Positions 1-8,579 of a DNA stretch of 64,000 nt are shown here, piece by piece; within the stretch, counting starts at the first letter, position 1, and each line of letters begins with the position of its first letter. The position numbers were made by a program, and so were the translations under genes. A model generated the notes under the pieces. That model saw only the letters and a list, made by a program, of their open reading frames with translations. It searched no databases and was not told the origin of the DNA. Origin of the DNA: SHZI01 sp031395645 (lineage in GTDB: Bacteria > Pseudomonadota > Gammaproteobacteria > Steroidobacterales > GCA-2729495); NCBI GenBank assembly GCA_031395645.1, contig JANNJM010000036.1, positions 11,538-75,537 on the forward strand. Direction: 5' to 3'.

Positions 1-690
1 CTTGCCGAGCCAGCAGAGCCGGTGCGTCCGCAGCCATGGGCACAGATTGAACCATCCGTACATTGAAGGATGTAGCCGCGTAACCAGCCGGCTCAATGGT
101 GGCGCGAGCGTGAGACGCCAGGACTGCATGGTGGCCTCCGGGAACAGCTCACGGACGCGCCGGAGGCGCACACCCTGAACATCGGCATTGGAGGGATTGT
201 TGACGGTGAAGTCGTACCAGAGTACACCGCCGCCGGGGCGGACCCATTGCCACATGCGCGTCGCCAACATGGCTTGCACATGCTGATCGAGGATCGAACT
301 GAAGACGAGTGACTGGAAAACGACGTCAAGCGAAGCTGGTGCCTGGATGCGTTCCAGCGCATTGCCACACTCGATCCGGATCCCAGCGGGCAGGTTACGC
401 CCGGCCTGCTCTGCGCGATCCGCCTGCAATTCATTCCCGGACAGGTTCTCCGGTGCGAACCCGAGGCGCAATAGCTGCAGCAGATTGCCCCCCGAGCCGC
501 AGCCCACCTCCAGCACGCTAACGCCGGCCGGCCCGACTGGAAAAACCTGTTTCACCCAGCGACAAAGCGCCCGCTCCAGTTCCTGGCGCGTCATCAGCAC
601 CCAGGGTTCCAGCGGATCGTAAGTTCGGGTCCGCCGGCCGTACCGGGCATGCACGGCCCGGCTTTCGGCGCTGATCCTGCTGTTGGTCAT
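1..690 (-). CDS. class I SAM-dependent methyltransferase (3' end beyond window)
   Basis: The first 230 codons are open to the window edge, so the C-terminus is missing. The SAM-binding motif I (EVGCGSGG) lies at about residues 61-68, followed by an acidic/post-I stretch (LDVVFQSLVFSSILD). This is a Rossmann-fold methyltransferase of the kind found in surface polysaccharide loci. Its ATG overlaps the stop of the upstream glycosyltransferase by 4 bases (ATGA), so the two are translationally coupled and belong to the same operon. The likely job is O-methylation of a sugar residue of the polymer, but this is inferred from context; the acceptor cannot be read from the sequence. Confidence 0.85.
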   Translation of the reverse strand, partial: MTNSRISAESRAVHARYGRRTRTYDPLEPWVLMTRQELERALCRWVKQVFPVGPAGVSVLEVGCGSGGNLLQLLRLGFAPENLSGNELQADRAEQAGRNLPAGIRIECGNALERIQAPASLDVVFQSLVFSSILDQHVQAMLATRMWQWVRPGGGVLWYDFTVNNPSNADVQGVRLRRVRELFPEATMQSWRLTLAPPLSRLVTRLHPSMYGWFNLCPWLRTHRLCWLGK

Positions 691-1721
691 CGGGTCAGAT
701 CCGACAGGCTGGCGCGCGGCGCACCGCGCCGGAACCCCTGATCCAGGAGCGCCCACAGGAACCCGAGGCCATAAGCCACGTGGTAGATCGCGAAAACGAA
801 GGGCAGTACCGGCAGCAGGTCCCACTGCCCGAGCTTCCTGCAGGTGACTGCCGCCGCGATCAGGCTGAGACCAAGCCAGGCCAGTGTACAGGCGGCCAGC
901 GCCACGACGGCAGCCGGCACGACGAAACCGGCAACGAGAAGCACAAGACCCGTAACGACCGCTGCCACCGGCACGAGATGACGCCAGGAAGCCGGTGTGC
1001 GGTGCTTGCGGATGACATACACCTTCCAGTAACCGTACTGGAGATACTGGCGAAACAAACCGAGTGCCGTGCCCCGCGGCCGATACCAGGAGCGGATGCC
1101 CGGCGTCTGCCAGATGCTGCCGCCCCGGCGAATCAGCCTGAGATTCAGTTCGTCATCCTGATTGCGGTCAAGCGCCTCATCAAAGTAGCCGAGATCCTCC
1201 AGCGTAGTCTTTCGCCAGCATCCGTAGGGCACCGTGTCCACCAGCCCCTCAAAACCGGCAGCGTGAAAGCGCGCACCACCCACGGCGAACGCGGAACCAT
1301 AGGCTGCCGCGTTGGCACGTTGAAAGTAGCCCTCTGCCCGAGTCAGTGCGGGGCCACCGACGTTTTGTGCGCCGCTCCGTTCGAGCGCTTCCAGACAGCT
1401 GCGCAGGTAGTCCGGCGCATACTCAGTATGCACATCCATGCGGGCGATAACCGCAGCCCGGGCCTGCCGGATCGCGAGGTTGAGGCCGGGCGAAGCCGTA
1501 CGGCGCGGGTTGTCGATCAGCACGAGCCGAGACTCCCGCTGCGTCAGCTCCTCGAGGATTTCGCGAGTTCCGTCGTCACTGCGGCCGTCAGCGACCAGCA
1601 CCTCGATGCCGCCGGAAACCTCCTCCTGGGCAAGCACGCCGGCAATGAACCGCTCAATCGCAGGACGCTCATTCCTGCAGGGTACGATGACGGACAATCC
1701 CGGGTTCGGTGCGCCGGTCAT
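687..1721 (-). CDS. family 2 glycosyltransferase, ExoA-like, membrane-anchored
   Basis: 344 aa. The GT-A fold is shown by the N-terminal LSVIVPCRNE strand, ADGRSDDGT at about 44-52, the metal/nucleotide motif MDVH at 95-98 and the acceptor-site region NQDDELNLRL near 200. The C-terminal third is hydrophobic (segments around 247-291 and 305-325), which anchors it at the inner membrane as in the succinoglycan transferase ExoA. It would add one sugar to the lipid-linked repeat unit on the cytoplasmic face. It overlaps both neighbours by 4 bases. Donor and acceptor sugars are not predictable from sequence. Confidence 0.88.
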   Translation of the reverse strand: MTGAPNPGLSVIVPCRNERPAIERFIAGVLAQEEVSGGIEVLVADGRSDDGTREILEELTQRESRLVLIDNPRRTASPGLNLAIRQARAAVIARMDVHTEYAPDYLRSCLEALERSGAQNVGGPALTRAEGYFQRANAAAYGSAFAVGGARFHAAGFEGLVDTVPYGCWRKTTLEDLGYFDEALDRNQDDELNLRLIRRGGSIWQTPGIRSWYRPRGTALGLFRQYLQYGYWKVYVIRKHRTPASWRHLVPVAAVVTGLVLLVAGFVVPAAVVALAACTLAWLGLSLIAAAVTCRKLGQWDLLPVLPFVFAIYHVAYGLGFLWALLDQGFRRGAPRASLSDLTR

Positions 1722-2908
1722 CGGCTTCCCGCCCAGACCACGAGCCGCTTACGCGCGATAGCGAGGGCATCGAGATTGGCCAGCATAAATCGCCGGCCGG
1801 CATCCCGGTCGGATTCAAGCGAGGCGGGATCAGCCAGAACAGACGCAAGGCAGGCAGCCGCGCCCTGCCAGTCGCCCTGCTCCACGACCATCGGGTGTTC
1901 CAGCGGCGTTAGCAGTTCCTCAATACCTGGCGTCCGGGTCACGACACAGAGACAGCGACAGGCCATTGCTTCCTTGACAACGTTTGGCAACCGCTCGGCA
2001 GGAGAACGTGAAAGAAGAAGTAGAACGCTGGCCGTACGCAGCTCCTCGTAGACTGCCGTGTGGGTGCTGCTGCCTGAAAAGCGGATGTGCTGCGCAGCGC
2101 GTCTCTCCAGAACCAGTGCCTCGAGGCGGGCACGATCCGGTCCCTCCCCCATGACTGTCAGACGGATCTCCGGGTGCTCCTGGACGACCACCGCAAAGGC
2201 TCGGATCACGTCGTCGATGCCCTTGTTCTCCTCGAGCCGGGCGACGCAGACGAACTGCTTCAGATCCTTCTCCCGGCAGTTGCTCGGTACCTGGGTCAGG
2301 TCGATACCGTGCAGATTGACCCGGACCCGGGAAACATCGATCCCCAGCGCGCCGATCGTCGCGAGGTTTGCCTTGGCAATCGTCCAGAGACTGTCGGCCC
2401 TCTTGGCCACATTCACAGACGGAGGGAATGCGTAGACGAGGTCGTAGGCGTTGAGCGAGACAGCCACGTGCACTGCGGGCAGCCACGTGCGCACCATGTA
2501 GGCCAGCGCAGCAGGATAGTGCCCCCAGAACAGGCAGAGCACGTCGGGAGGGCGGGCCAGGCATTCGGCAAAGATATCAAACATGCGCGGCATCAGGAGA
2601 AGGCAACGGGCGGTCAGCACGGGCCTTGTCCAGCCGTGACGAACCAGCCAGGCAAGCGTCCTGAGCGACATCGCGGGGTGCCGGAGCAGGAACGCGCAGC
2701 CGCGCACAACGCTGCCCGGGTGCCAGCTGGTCAGGTCGAGGTCCTTCAGGCCCCAGTCCTGCAACAGCGCTGCTCGCAGCGGGTGGACCGAACGCAGCGT
2801 ACGCACACGCAATCTTGCCCCGGACGCGCGCAGAGCCCGCACTTCCACGCCGGCGAATGCCTCGGAGGGCCAGGGAAAAACCATCGTGAGCAGCATCACG
2901 TCCATCAC
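1718..2908 (-). CDS. family 4 glycosyltransferase
   Basis: About 396 aa with a GT-B fold. The N-terminal acceptor domain opens with a glycine/charged loop (FPWPSEAFAGVEVRAL). The C-terminal donor domain has the KDLKQFVCVARLEENKGIDDVI strand-loop, split here only by description, and the retaining-GT4 E-x7-E region within ERLPNVVKEAMACR. It acts in repeat-unit assembly on the cytoplasmic side of the membrane. Two starts are possible: GTG at 2908, giving a 4-base overlap with the upstream methyltransferase stop, or ATG three bases downstream, giving a 1-base overlap. The downstream end overlaps the GT2 gene by 4 bases. Confidence 0.88.
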   Translation of the reverse strand: MMDVMLLTMVFPWPSEAFAGVEVRALRASGARLRVRTLRSVHPLRAALLQDWGLKDLDLTSWHPGSVVRGCAFLLRHPAMSLRTLAWLVRHGWTRPVLTARCLLLMPRMFDIFAECLARPPDVLCLFWGHYPAALAYMVRTWLPAVHVAVSLNAYDLVYAFPPSVNVAKRADSLWTIAKANLATIGALGIDVSRVRVNLHGIDLTQVPSNCREKDLKQFVCVARLEENKGIDDVIRAFAVVVQEHPEIRLTVMGEGPDRARLEALVLERRAAQHIRFSGSSTHTAVYEELRTASVLLLLSRSPAERLPNVVKEAMACRCLCVVTRTPGIEELLTPLEHPMVVEQGDWQGAAACLASVLADPASLESDRDAGRRFMLANLDALAIARKRLVVWAGSR

Positions 2909-3825
2909 ACCCGCACCGCAACGAAGTGCACCGATGAAGTTTGCCGGTCTTCATCCGACCAGTCACGGTAGGGCCGGGCAAGATCACCGTTGGCAACAGT
3001 AGGCGCCAGGTGGACTCGGGACTCGCGCAGCACACGAAAGCCGCTCGCCTCCAGCCACTGCCGGTGTTGCGAGGCTGGCTGCCGGTTCAGCAGGTACGGT
3101 CGCGCGCCCTTCACCAGCCGCCAGACGGCGGGAGGGTACTGCAGGTGACCGTCCCAGCCTGGTGTCAGCCGGTGGCTGCGCAGGTCGATGACGTGAGACA
3201 TGGCGCCCCCCGGGACTACCCAGCGTGCCATAGCCGCATAAGCCGCCTCGGGCTCTTCCACGTGCTCCATGACCGCCTGGGAATACAGCAGGTCAACGGG
3301 CTCTGCAATCGTGAGCGCAGTGGAATCCCAGGGTACGCGGTAGGTCACTGCCACACGGGACTCTTCGCCCCGCAGGGCCTGCTCGATGTAACGCCGCCGG
3401 CTCTCCCCGGCTGACAAATCTCCAATCAGCGCACGAGGGAATCGATAGTCATCGAGACGGGGAACGACCCCCGGAAACTCTTCATCTCCGGGAATCAGCG
3501 CCTGCCGGTCCAGCAGTGCCTCAAGCTCTAGAAGTACCGAAGCATTTTCCACGCTTGCTGCATAGGGCACTACGTCGAGTGCCTGCAGGCGATCCGCTCC
3601 ACACAGCAGGGCCGCAAGTCCGATCCCGAGTGAATCGCCCGGACCGAGCTCCGCAATCGAGCCAAAGTGGCGCGTGATACCGGCGCTGCGCAAGGCGACC
3701 AGATGACGCAGCCAGACTGAATAGCAATAGCGGGCATTGCTCGTGCCTCCGGTCCTGCCACGCCGGGCATCGTAGGCAAACGGCACCCACGTCGCGAGAC
3801 CCTTGAGTACTGGCAGGAGTTCCAT
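2905..3825 (-). CDS. SAM-dependent methyltransferase in polysaccharide operon
   Basis: 306 aa from the ATG at 3825. Longer upstream reading would run into the preceding glycosyltransferase, and this start leaves a 10-base gap. Motif I appears as IAELGPGDSLGIGLA near residue 47. A later strand, LLYSQAVMEHVEEPEAAY, is the typical motif-II region of class I methyltransferases, followed by WVVPGGAMSHVIDLRSH. It may methylate a sugar or another polymer substituent. No family with a defined substrate could be recognised. It is translationally coupled to the next gene. Confidence 0.8.
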   Translation of the reverse strand: MELLPVLKGLATWVPFAYDARRGRTGGTSNARYCYSVWLRHLVALRSAGITRHFGSIAELGPGDSLGIGLAALLCGADRLQALDVVPYAASVENASVLLELEALLDRQALIPGDEEFPGVVPRLDDYRFPRALIGDLSAGESRRRYIEQALRGEESRVAVTYRVPWDSTALTIAEPVDLLYSQAVMEHVEEPEAAYAAMARWVVPGGAMSHVIDLRSHRLTPGWDGHLQYPPAVWRLVKGARPYLLNRQPASQHRQWLEASGFRVLRESRVHLAPTVANGDLARPYRDWSDEDRQTSSVHFVAVRV

Positions 3826-3835
3826 GCGTCGAACC

Positions 3836-4993
3836 TCAGGTAGACGCAAGCGAGTGCACGGAACGGGCCGCGGCCTGCAGGATGGCAGCGGTGCTTTTCG
3901 CCATGCCAGACAGGGCCAGTCGCTGCAGGATCCCGTGGCGGAGCACCTCCCGGTCCGTCCCGCCGCCTGAGCCGAGCACGCGGCTGAGGACCCGGGCGAG
4001 GTCCGTCGAGTTTCCGGCTTCCACGAGCCAGGATGCGTCGGGCACCAACAGGTGATTGTCGCCAACGCGCGTGGCAACGACCGGCGTTCCACAGGCGAGC
4101 GCCTCCGCCACCACGTTGGAACAGCCCTCCGACAGTGATGGCAGGCAGAGGATATCAATGGCGCTGTAGAAACCGGCCATGTCGTCTACGCGTCCCAGCC
4201 AGACGACGCGTTCGCCGAGCCCCAGTGCCTGCGCCTGCTTCCGGAGGGCCGCTTCGTACTTTGACGAGCCCTCGCCCGCCACCAGCAGCCGGACCGCCGC
4301 CGCCTCGGGACCCAGGCTCGGCAACGCATTCAGCAAAACCTCAAGACCCTTCACGGGATCGAGACGTCCGGCGACGCCAATCAGACGTTGTGCGCAAGCG
4401 ACGCCCCACCCGGCGCGTAATGCATCCCGGCGCTGTGGTTGAAAGCAAAACGCCTCCGGATCTAATCCGTTTGGTACGAGGTACATGGTCCCGGTTGGCC
4501 AGCCACGGCGCTCGCAACTCGTGATCGCGGACGTGGAGTTGGCAATGATCGCCGCGGGGCGCCGGGCGAAGCGACGCTCCGCAATCACGAGGGCGCCACC
4601 CAGCCAGTCATTGCTGGCCCGAAACGCGTCGGTGCCGCGGACGCCCCAGACCACTGCCGGACGTTTTGCTCCGCCCCAGACGGTGGCGGCGAGCACGTTG
4701 GCGGTCGGCAGGAACGAATAGACCGCGTCTAGATCCATGGTACGCACAACGCGACGCAGGCGAAGCAGAAACGCCGGCAGGTCCCACCGACCGCGTTTCC
4801 TGAGGTCCACCAGCGGCACGCCGGCGCTTGCCAGCGTGGCTTCGAGTGAGGTTCCTGCCCGGTAAAAGACCAGCACATGGACAACATGACCCAGACGCTG
4901 CAGTTCCACGGCGACGTTGACGAGCTGGCGCTCCGCACCACCCACAGTAAGGGCGCGAATAAGCAGGCCGATCCTGAGCTTCCCTAAGTCCAT
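3836..4993 (-). CDS. family 4 glycosyltransferase
   Basis: 385 aa. The N-terminus MDLGKLRIGLLIRALTVGGAE carries the GGAE loop characteristic of GT4 enzymes. The C-terminal half has IGVAGRLDPVKGLEVLL, the strand WLGRVDDMAGFYSAIDILCLPS and the E-x7-E donor motif SEGCSNVVAEALACGTPVV. It is a predicted retaining, nucleotide-sugar dependent transferase acting on the lipid-linked oligosaccharide. It starts 3 bases after the stop of the polymerase gene, so co-transcription is very likely. It differs clearly from the other GT4 of the operon, which suggests two distinct linkages. Confidence 0.9.
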   Translation of the reverse strand: MDLGKLRIGLLIRALTVGGAERQLVNVAVELQRLGHVVHVLVFYRAGTSLEATLASAGVPLVDLRKRGRWDLPAFLLRLRRVVRTMDLDAVYSFLPTANVLAATVWGGAKRPAVVWGVRGTDAFRASNDWLGGALVIAERRFARRPAAIIANSTSAITSCERRGWPTGTMYLVPNGLDPEAFCFQPQRRDALRAGWGVACAQRLIGVAGRLDPVKGLEVLLNALPSLGPEAAAVRLLVAGEGSSKYEAALRKQAQALGLGERVVWLGRVDDMAGFYSAIDILCLPSLSEGCSNVVAEALACGTPVVATRVGDNHLLVPDASWLVEAGNSTDLARVLSRVLGSGGGTDREVLRHGILQRLALSGMAKSTAAILQAAARSVHSLAST

Positions 4994-4996
4994 GCG

Positions 4997-6265
4997 TCAC
5001 CCCCCGACCGCGCCCGGGCGTTCGGCGCGATGTTGGCGTCGCGCGACCGCGGCCGTGGCAATCGCCAGGCCAGCGCACGCCAGCCAGACGAGCAGCAGCT
5101 GCTTCTGGGAGCCGACGACACCCTGCAGTTCGTTCCTGTGGATGTAGAAGGCCCAGTAGGCAATGGCTATGGCGGCGTAGGCACGAACGGCGGTATCGGT
5201 AGAACGCAGGAGCCTCGACCAGAAGGCCAGCCCGAGCAGGAAAACCAGTATGAAACCAATCAGCAGGGGCCAGTCGCCGGCGCTCCACATCTGCGCCCAG
5301 ATGTTATTGGCAAGGCCATGGTCGACGAGGGGGAAAAGCGCCGGCTGATAGAGGCGATTGAAACGGACAGCCTCCTCGCCAAGCGCTGGTGCAAACAGGA
5401 TGAGGTGATACGCGGCCGCTTCGAGGTGATCAGTTCCGGTCCGGAATTCATTGCGAACAATCTCGTTCAGGACCGTCTGGGTGGTGAACGGCTCCGAAGT
5501 CAGGATGCCATTTGCGTACCAGAGTGGATTGCTGACGCGGTCCGCGATTTCCGTCCAGTCGCCGGCCCGCAGCGGCTCCTTCAGGTTCTGATAGGAGATG
5601 ACCAGCAGTCCTCCGGCGAAAATGACGATCCAGTAGCGCAGCCTCAGGAAGCCAAGGCGAACCGGTTCCGGCCGCGCGAGCCATAGCAGACCGATGGCGA
5701 TTAAACTCGTCGCAAAGGCGTAGCGGAACCCTATCCACATGTCGAGAACCAGGAGCGCCCAGCCGACCAGAATGGCAATCCGCTCGTGGCGCAGGAAGGC
5801 AAGCACGGTACCAAGCGTGGCCCCGAGCTGCCAAAGCAGGTGGCCGCGACCCACTACCTCGATTACCTCACTCTTCTCGGCGGTGAATGCCGTTCCTCCC
5901 GATTCGACCGCGGTCAGAACGAGTCCCAGCATCGCGATACACAGCGCGACCCAGGTCGCCAGGCCCGTGTCTTCCAACACCCAGCCAGGCGCTGCTCGGC
6001 AACGGTCCCATTGGCTCCACAGGATACCGGCGATCAGAATCAGCACCGTCACTGCCAGCATGATCGCAATCGCCTCTGGCTGCAGGGCGACCGGCAGCTT
6101 GATGGGACTGCGGGGACTGGTGGGACTCAACGTGTAGCCCGCAAGCCCCGGCATGAAGTAAATGACGGCGGAGAAAAATGCCACGGCGAATCCATCGAGT
6201 CGGCGTCGAACGCCGAGGAAGTACCCCAAGCCGACGATGACGACAGCAACAAACAGATACTGCAT
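4997..6265 (-). CDS. O-antigen/exopolysaccharide polymerase, Wzy-like
   Basis: 422 aa, almost entirely hydrophobic with about ten predicted membrane segments. The longest hydrophilic loop (about residues 230-320) is the periplasmic loop expected in Wzy proteins. No soluble catalytic domain is present. Wzy proteins are poorly conserved in sequence, so the call rests on topology and on position between the flippase and the glycosyltransferases. Its role would be to join repeat units at the periplasmic side of the inner membrane. It could also be named an oligosaccharide repeat-unit polymerase. Gap to the flippase gene is 9 bases. Confidence 0.72.
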   Translation of the reverse strand: MQYLFVAVVIVGLGYFLGVRRRLDGFAVAFFSAVIYFMPGLAGYTLSPTSPRSPIKLPVALQPEAIAIMLAVTVLILIAGILWSQWDRCRAAPGWVLEDTGLATWVALCIAMLGLVLTAVESGGTAFTAEKSEVIEVVGRGHLLWQLGATLGTVLAFLRHERIAILVGWALLVLDMWIGFRYAFATSLIAIGLLWLARPEPVRLGFLRLRYWIVIFAGGLLVISYQNLKEPLRAGDWTEIADRVSNPLWYANGILTSEPFTTQTVLNEIVRNEFRTGTDHLEAAAYHLILFAPALGEEAVRFNRLYQPALFPLVDHGLANNIWAQMWSAGDWPLLIGFILVFLLGLAFWSRLLRSTDTAVRAYAAIAIAYWAFYIHRNELQGVVGSQKQLLLVWLACAGLAIATAAVARRQHRAERPGAVGG

Positions 6266-6274
6266 CGTGGTGCC

Positions 6275-7651
6275 TCAGGCTGGCCGCACGTCGTGCCGGC
6301 GCAGCAGGTCGAGCGGCGTGATATCAATCGCCAGTCGCCACCGTATCAGCCAGGCGCCAGCAATGTTCCAGGCAGCATGGGCCACCAGTGCTGAGCAAGC
6401 GGCGCCAACGACCCCGTAGGCCGGGATCCAGAAAAGATTGAGAAGCCCATTGAGCATCAGGGCGGCCAGCAGCAACCAGGCCAGGCTGCGCTCCTGGCCG
6501 GTCATGGACAGCACCATGCCTGTCGGCCCTGTGAGCACGTTTAACAACTGCGACAGCACAAGAATCCGCAAAGCCGGAGCTGCTGCACGAAATTCATCGC
6601 CAAACAGGGACAGACACGCTTCAGCCCCGGCAAACAAGACGAGACTTGCTGGCACGGCTGCCAGCAATGCGAGTCCATTCAGCGTCCGTACAAGGCTACG
6701 CAATTCGGACGACTGCCGCGCGCCGGAAGCAGCGGCAAGCATGGGTGCTGCGACGGTCTGTGCAGCGTTCATTGCAAACAGAACCAGGATCGCAACCCTT
6801 GAGGCCACGCTGTAGAACCCGGCAGCCGTCGTATCGGCGAGGGCGCCCAGCATGACGGTATCCAGTGAGTACATAGCAATCAGAAAACCGTTGGCCAGCA
6901 TCAGTGACGTGGCAGTACGCAGGTAACGCCGGCGGTCCGAAGCATCCACGACGGCCACGCCATCCGGCAATTCACGCTGCAGGACAATGCTGGCTACCAG
7001 AAGCGATGCGATCGTTCCAGCGAGGAATGCCAGCAGTGCCGCCGCACCTGAGAGCCACCGGGGCTCAAGGGCCGCCAGTATGAGGATGCCAGTGCCGGCA
7101 ACGCAGGGCCGAATAATGCCATCCCCACTCAGGGCCACCACCACTCGCCGCAGACCCCGCAACGCCGCCGCCGTGAGCTCGGAGAAGGCCGCCAGCGGCA
7201 ACAGCGCAGCGCCCACAACCAGACACCGGTACATTGCCGGGCTCTCCGGCTGGCCCGTGGTGGTGACCACCACCAGCGCGATCACACCAACAAGAAACCC
7301 GAGTACCGGACCGGTGGTGCGCGCAAAACGAACGAGCCCGAGCAGGCGACCGAAGTCTCGCTGTGCAGAAAACTCGGCAACCAGGCGAACCAGCGTGCTG
7401 TCCAGGCCAACTTTTGCAAGAATCAGGCATAAACCGAGACCTGCGAAGACGAAACTATAGACACCGAATTCAACGGGTCCCAGAAGTCGTGCGAACAGGA
7501 CCTGCAGGCCAAGCGTAAGAAGTTGCGCAACGGTACTGATGCACAGCACTGCGGCGGACGCTCGGACCAGCGGCTCCCAAACAGGTTGGCTGGCACCCGC
7601 CAGTCGATCCGCAATCCGGCGAAGCCCGCCCGGGCGTTGAAGACTCGTCAA
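6275..7651 (-). CDS. polysaccharide flippase, Wzx/MATE-like
   Basis: 458 aa with about 12-14 membrane segments and the PST/MATE pattern (LLTLGLQVLFARLLGPVEFG near residues 45-65, the hallmark first helix pair of Wzx exporters). It would move lipid-linked repeat units across the inner membrane. The start is TTG, supported by an AGGGA ribosome binding site 6-7 bases upstream on the coding strand; there is no ATG near the beginning of the first helix. It lies 27 bases downstream of the chain-length regulator. Confidence 0.85.
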   Translation of the reverse strand: MTSLQRPGGLRRIADRLAGASQPVWEPLVRASAAVLCISTVAQLLTLGLQVLFARLLGPVEFGVYSFVFAGLGLCLILAKVGLDSTLVRLVAEFSAQRDFGRLLGLVRFARTTGPVLGFLVGVIALVVVTTTGQPESPAMYRCLVVGAALLPLAAFSELTAAALRGLRRVVVALSGDGIIRPCVAGTGILILAALEPRWLSGAAALLAFLAGTIASLLVASIVLQRELPDGVAVVDASDRRRYLRTATSLMLANGFLIAMYSLDTVMLGALADTTAAGFYSVASRVAILVLFAMNAAQTVAAPMLAAASGARQSSELRSLVRTLNGLALLAAVPASLVLFAGAEACLSLFGDEFRAAAPALRILVLSQLLNVLTGPTGMVLSMTGQERSLAWLLLAALMLNGLLNLFWIPAYGVVGAACSALVAHAAWNIAGAWLIRWRLAIDITPLDLLRRHDVRPA

Positions 7652-7678
7652 GGCGATCCCTGCCCCGTTCCCATCAGG

Positions 7679-8569
7679 CTAGCCGGCAGTATCTGGAACC
7701 CGGGCGTTCCTCGCATAGACCAGCACGATACCGAGGATCAGCCCCACCAGGGCGCCAGCCGCGATGCCAACGGCCGCCAGCAACAATTTCTTAGGTCGCT
7801 CCGGCTGGTCCAGGTCGGCGGGTATGGCCGGATCGATAACCCGAAAGGCGTACTCCGGCCGGGCATTAGCCAGCATTCGCTCGTTGATTTGGGATTCCAT
7901 GACCTCGGCAATCGCAGCGCGCAATTCCAGGAGTTGCGTCTTGCCAAGTTCAGCCTGGAGAAACGCGAGACTGCTTTCCAACTGACGCAGCTTCCGGGAA
8001 CGAAGGTCGTCATTGGCGCGCGCAACCATGAGGTTGGTCCACCGTGCCGCCTGAACAGGATCGAACCACTCAACCCGGACGGTCACCAGGCCACGATCCT
8101 GGTCCTCGATGACAGTCCGGACCTTGCGATCAAAGTAGATCCAGCCGTCCCAAACAGTCGGAATGCGGTTCGGGTCGCGCTCAGTCCATTTTCCGGTTCC
8201 CTGATCCCAACGGTCGGCAAAGAAAACCGGTAGCAGTCGTTCATCCACAATGAGTCGTTCGGCAAATTGCCGCGACTTGAGCACAGCCAGTGCCTCGTCC
8301 CGCTGGGAACTGTCACCTAGCCCGAGTGCGCCGGCGCCCCCGAGCCTGGAAAGCAGGCCAGCCACGGCACGGTTGCCAGTCTCTTTGCCCGCGACCGGCA
8401 TCACTACGGCAGAAGCCCGGTACACCGGCCGCGTCAGAAAACCGGCCGCCAGGGCGGCGGCAAGGCCCAGCGCGGCACCGCCGAGCCAATAGCGTTTGAG
8501 ACTAATCACGACCCGGACCACGTCCACCAGCGTGACGACCCGAACCGCGGTGCTGCCTGCTGGAGTCAA
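7679..8569 (-). CDS. polysaccharide chain-length determinant (Wzz/PCP family)
   Basis: About 296 aa. Two membrane segments flank a periplasmic domain: the first around residues 28-45 (YWLGGAALGLAAALAAGFL), the second near 262-285 (LLLAAVGIAAGALVGLILGIV). The segment FRVIDPAIPADLDQPERPKK before the last helix is the proline-rich signature of Wzz proteins. There is no C-terminal tyrosine-kinase domain, so this is a PCP-1/short type rather than a Wzc. The TTG at 8569 is a weakly supported start (GGTGG upstream), and an internal GTG is possible. It controls polymer length together with Wzy. Confidence 0.82.
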   Translation of the reverse strand: MTPAGSTAVRVVTLVDVVRVVISLKRYWLGGAALGLAAALAAGFLTRPVYRASAVVMPVAGKETGNRAVAGLLSRLGGAGALGLGDSSQRDEALAVLKSRQFAERLIVDERLLPVFFADRWDQGTGKWTERDPNRIPTVWDGWIYFDRKVRTVIEDQDRGLVTVRVEWFDPVQAARWTNLMVARANDDLRSRKLRQLESSLAFLQAELGKTQLLELRAAIAEVMESQINERMLANARPEYAFRVIDPAIPADLDQPERPKKLLLAAVGIAAGALVGLILGIVLVYARNARVPDTAG

Positions 8570-8579
8570 GCTGCCACCA

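Noticed and set aside
780..2051. Long plus-strand open frame opposite the glycosyltransferases
   Set aside because: It is a codon-bias shadow in GC-rich DNA with low-complexity Arg/Ala/Pro composition and no recognisable domain; the minus strand has full GT2 and GT4 motifs.
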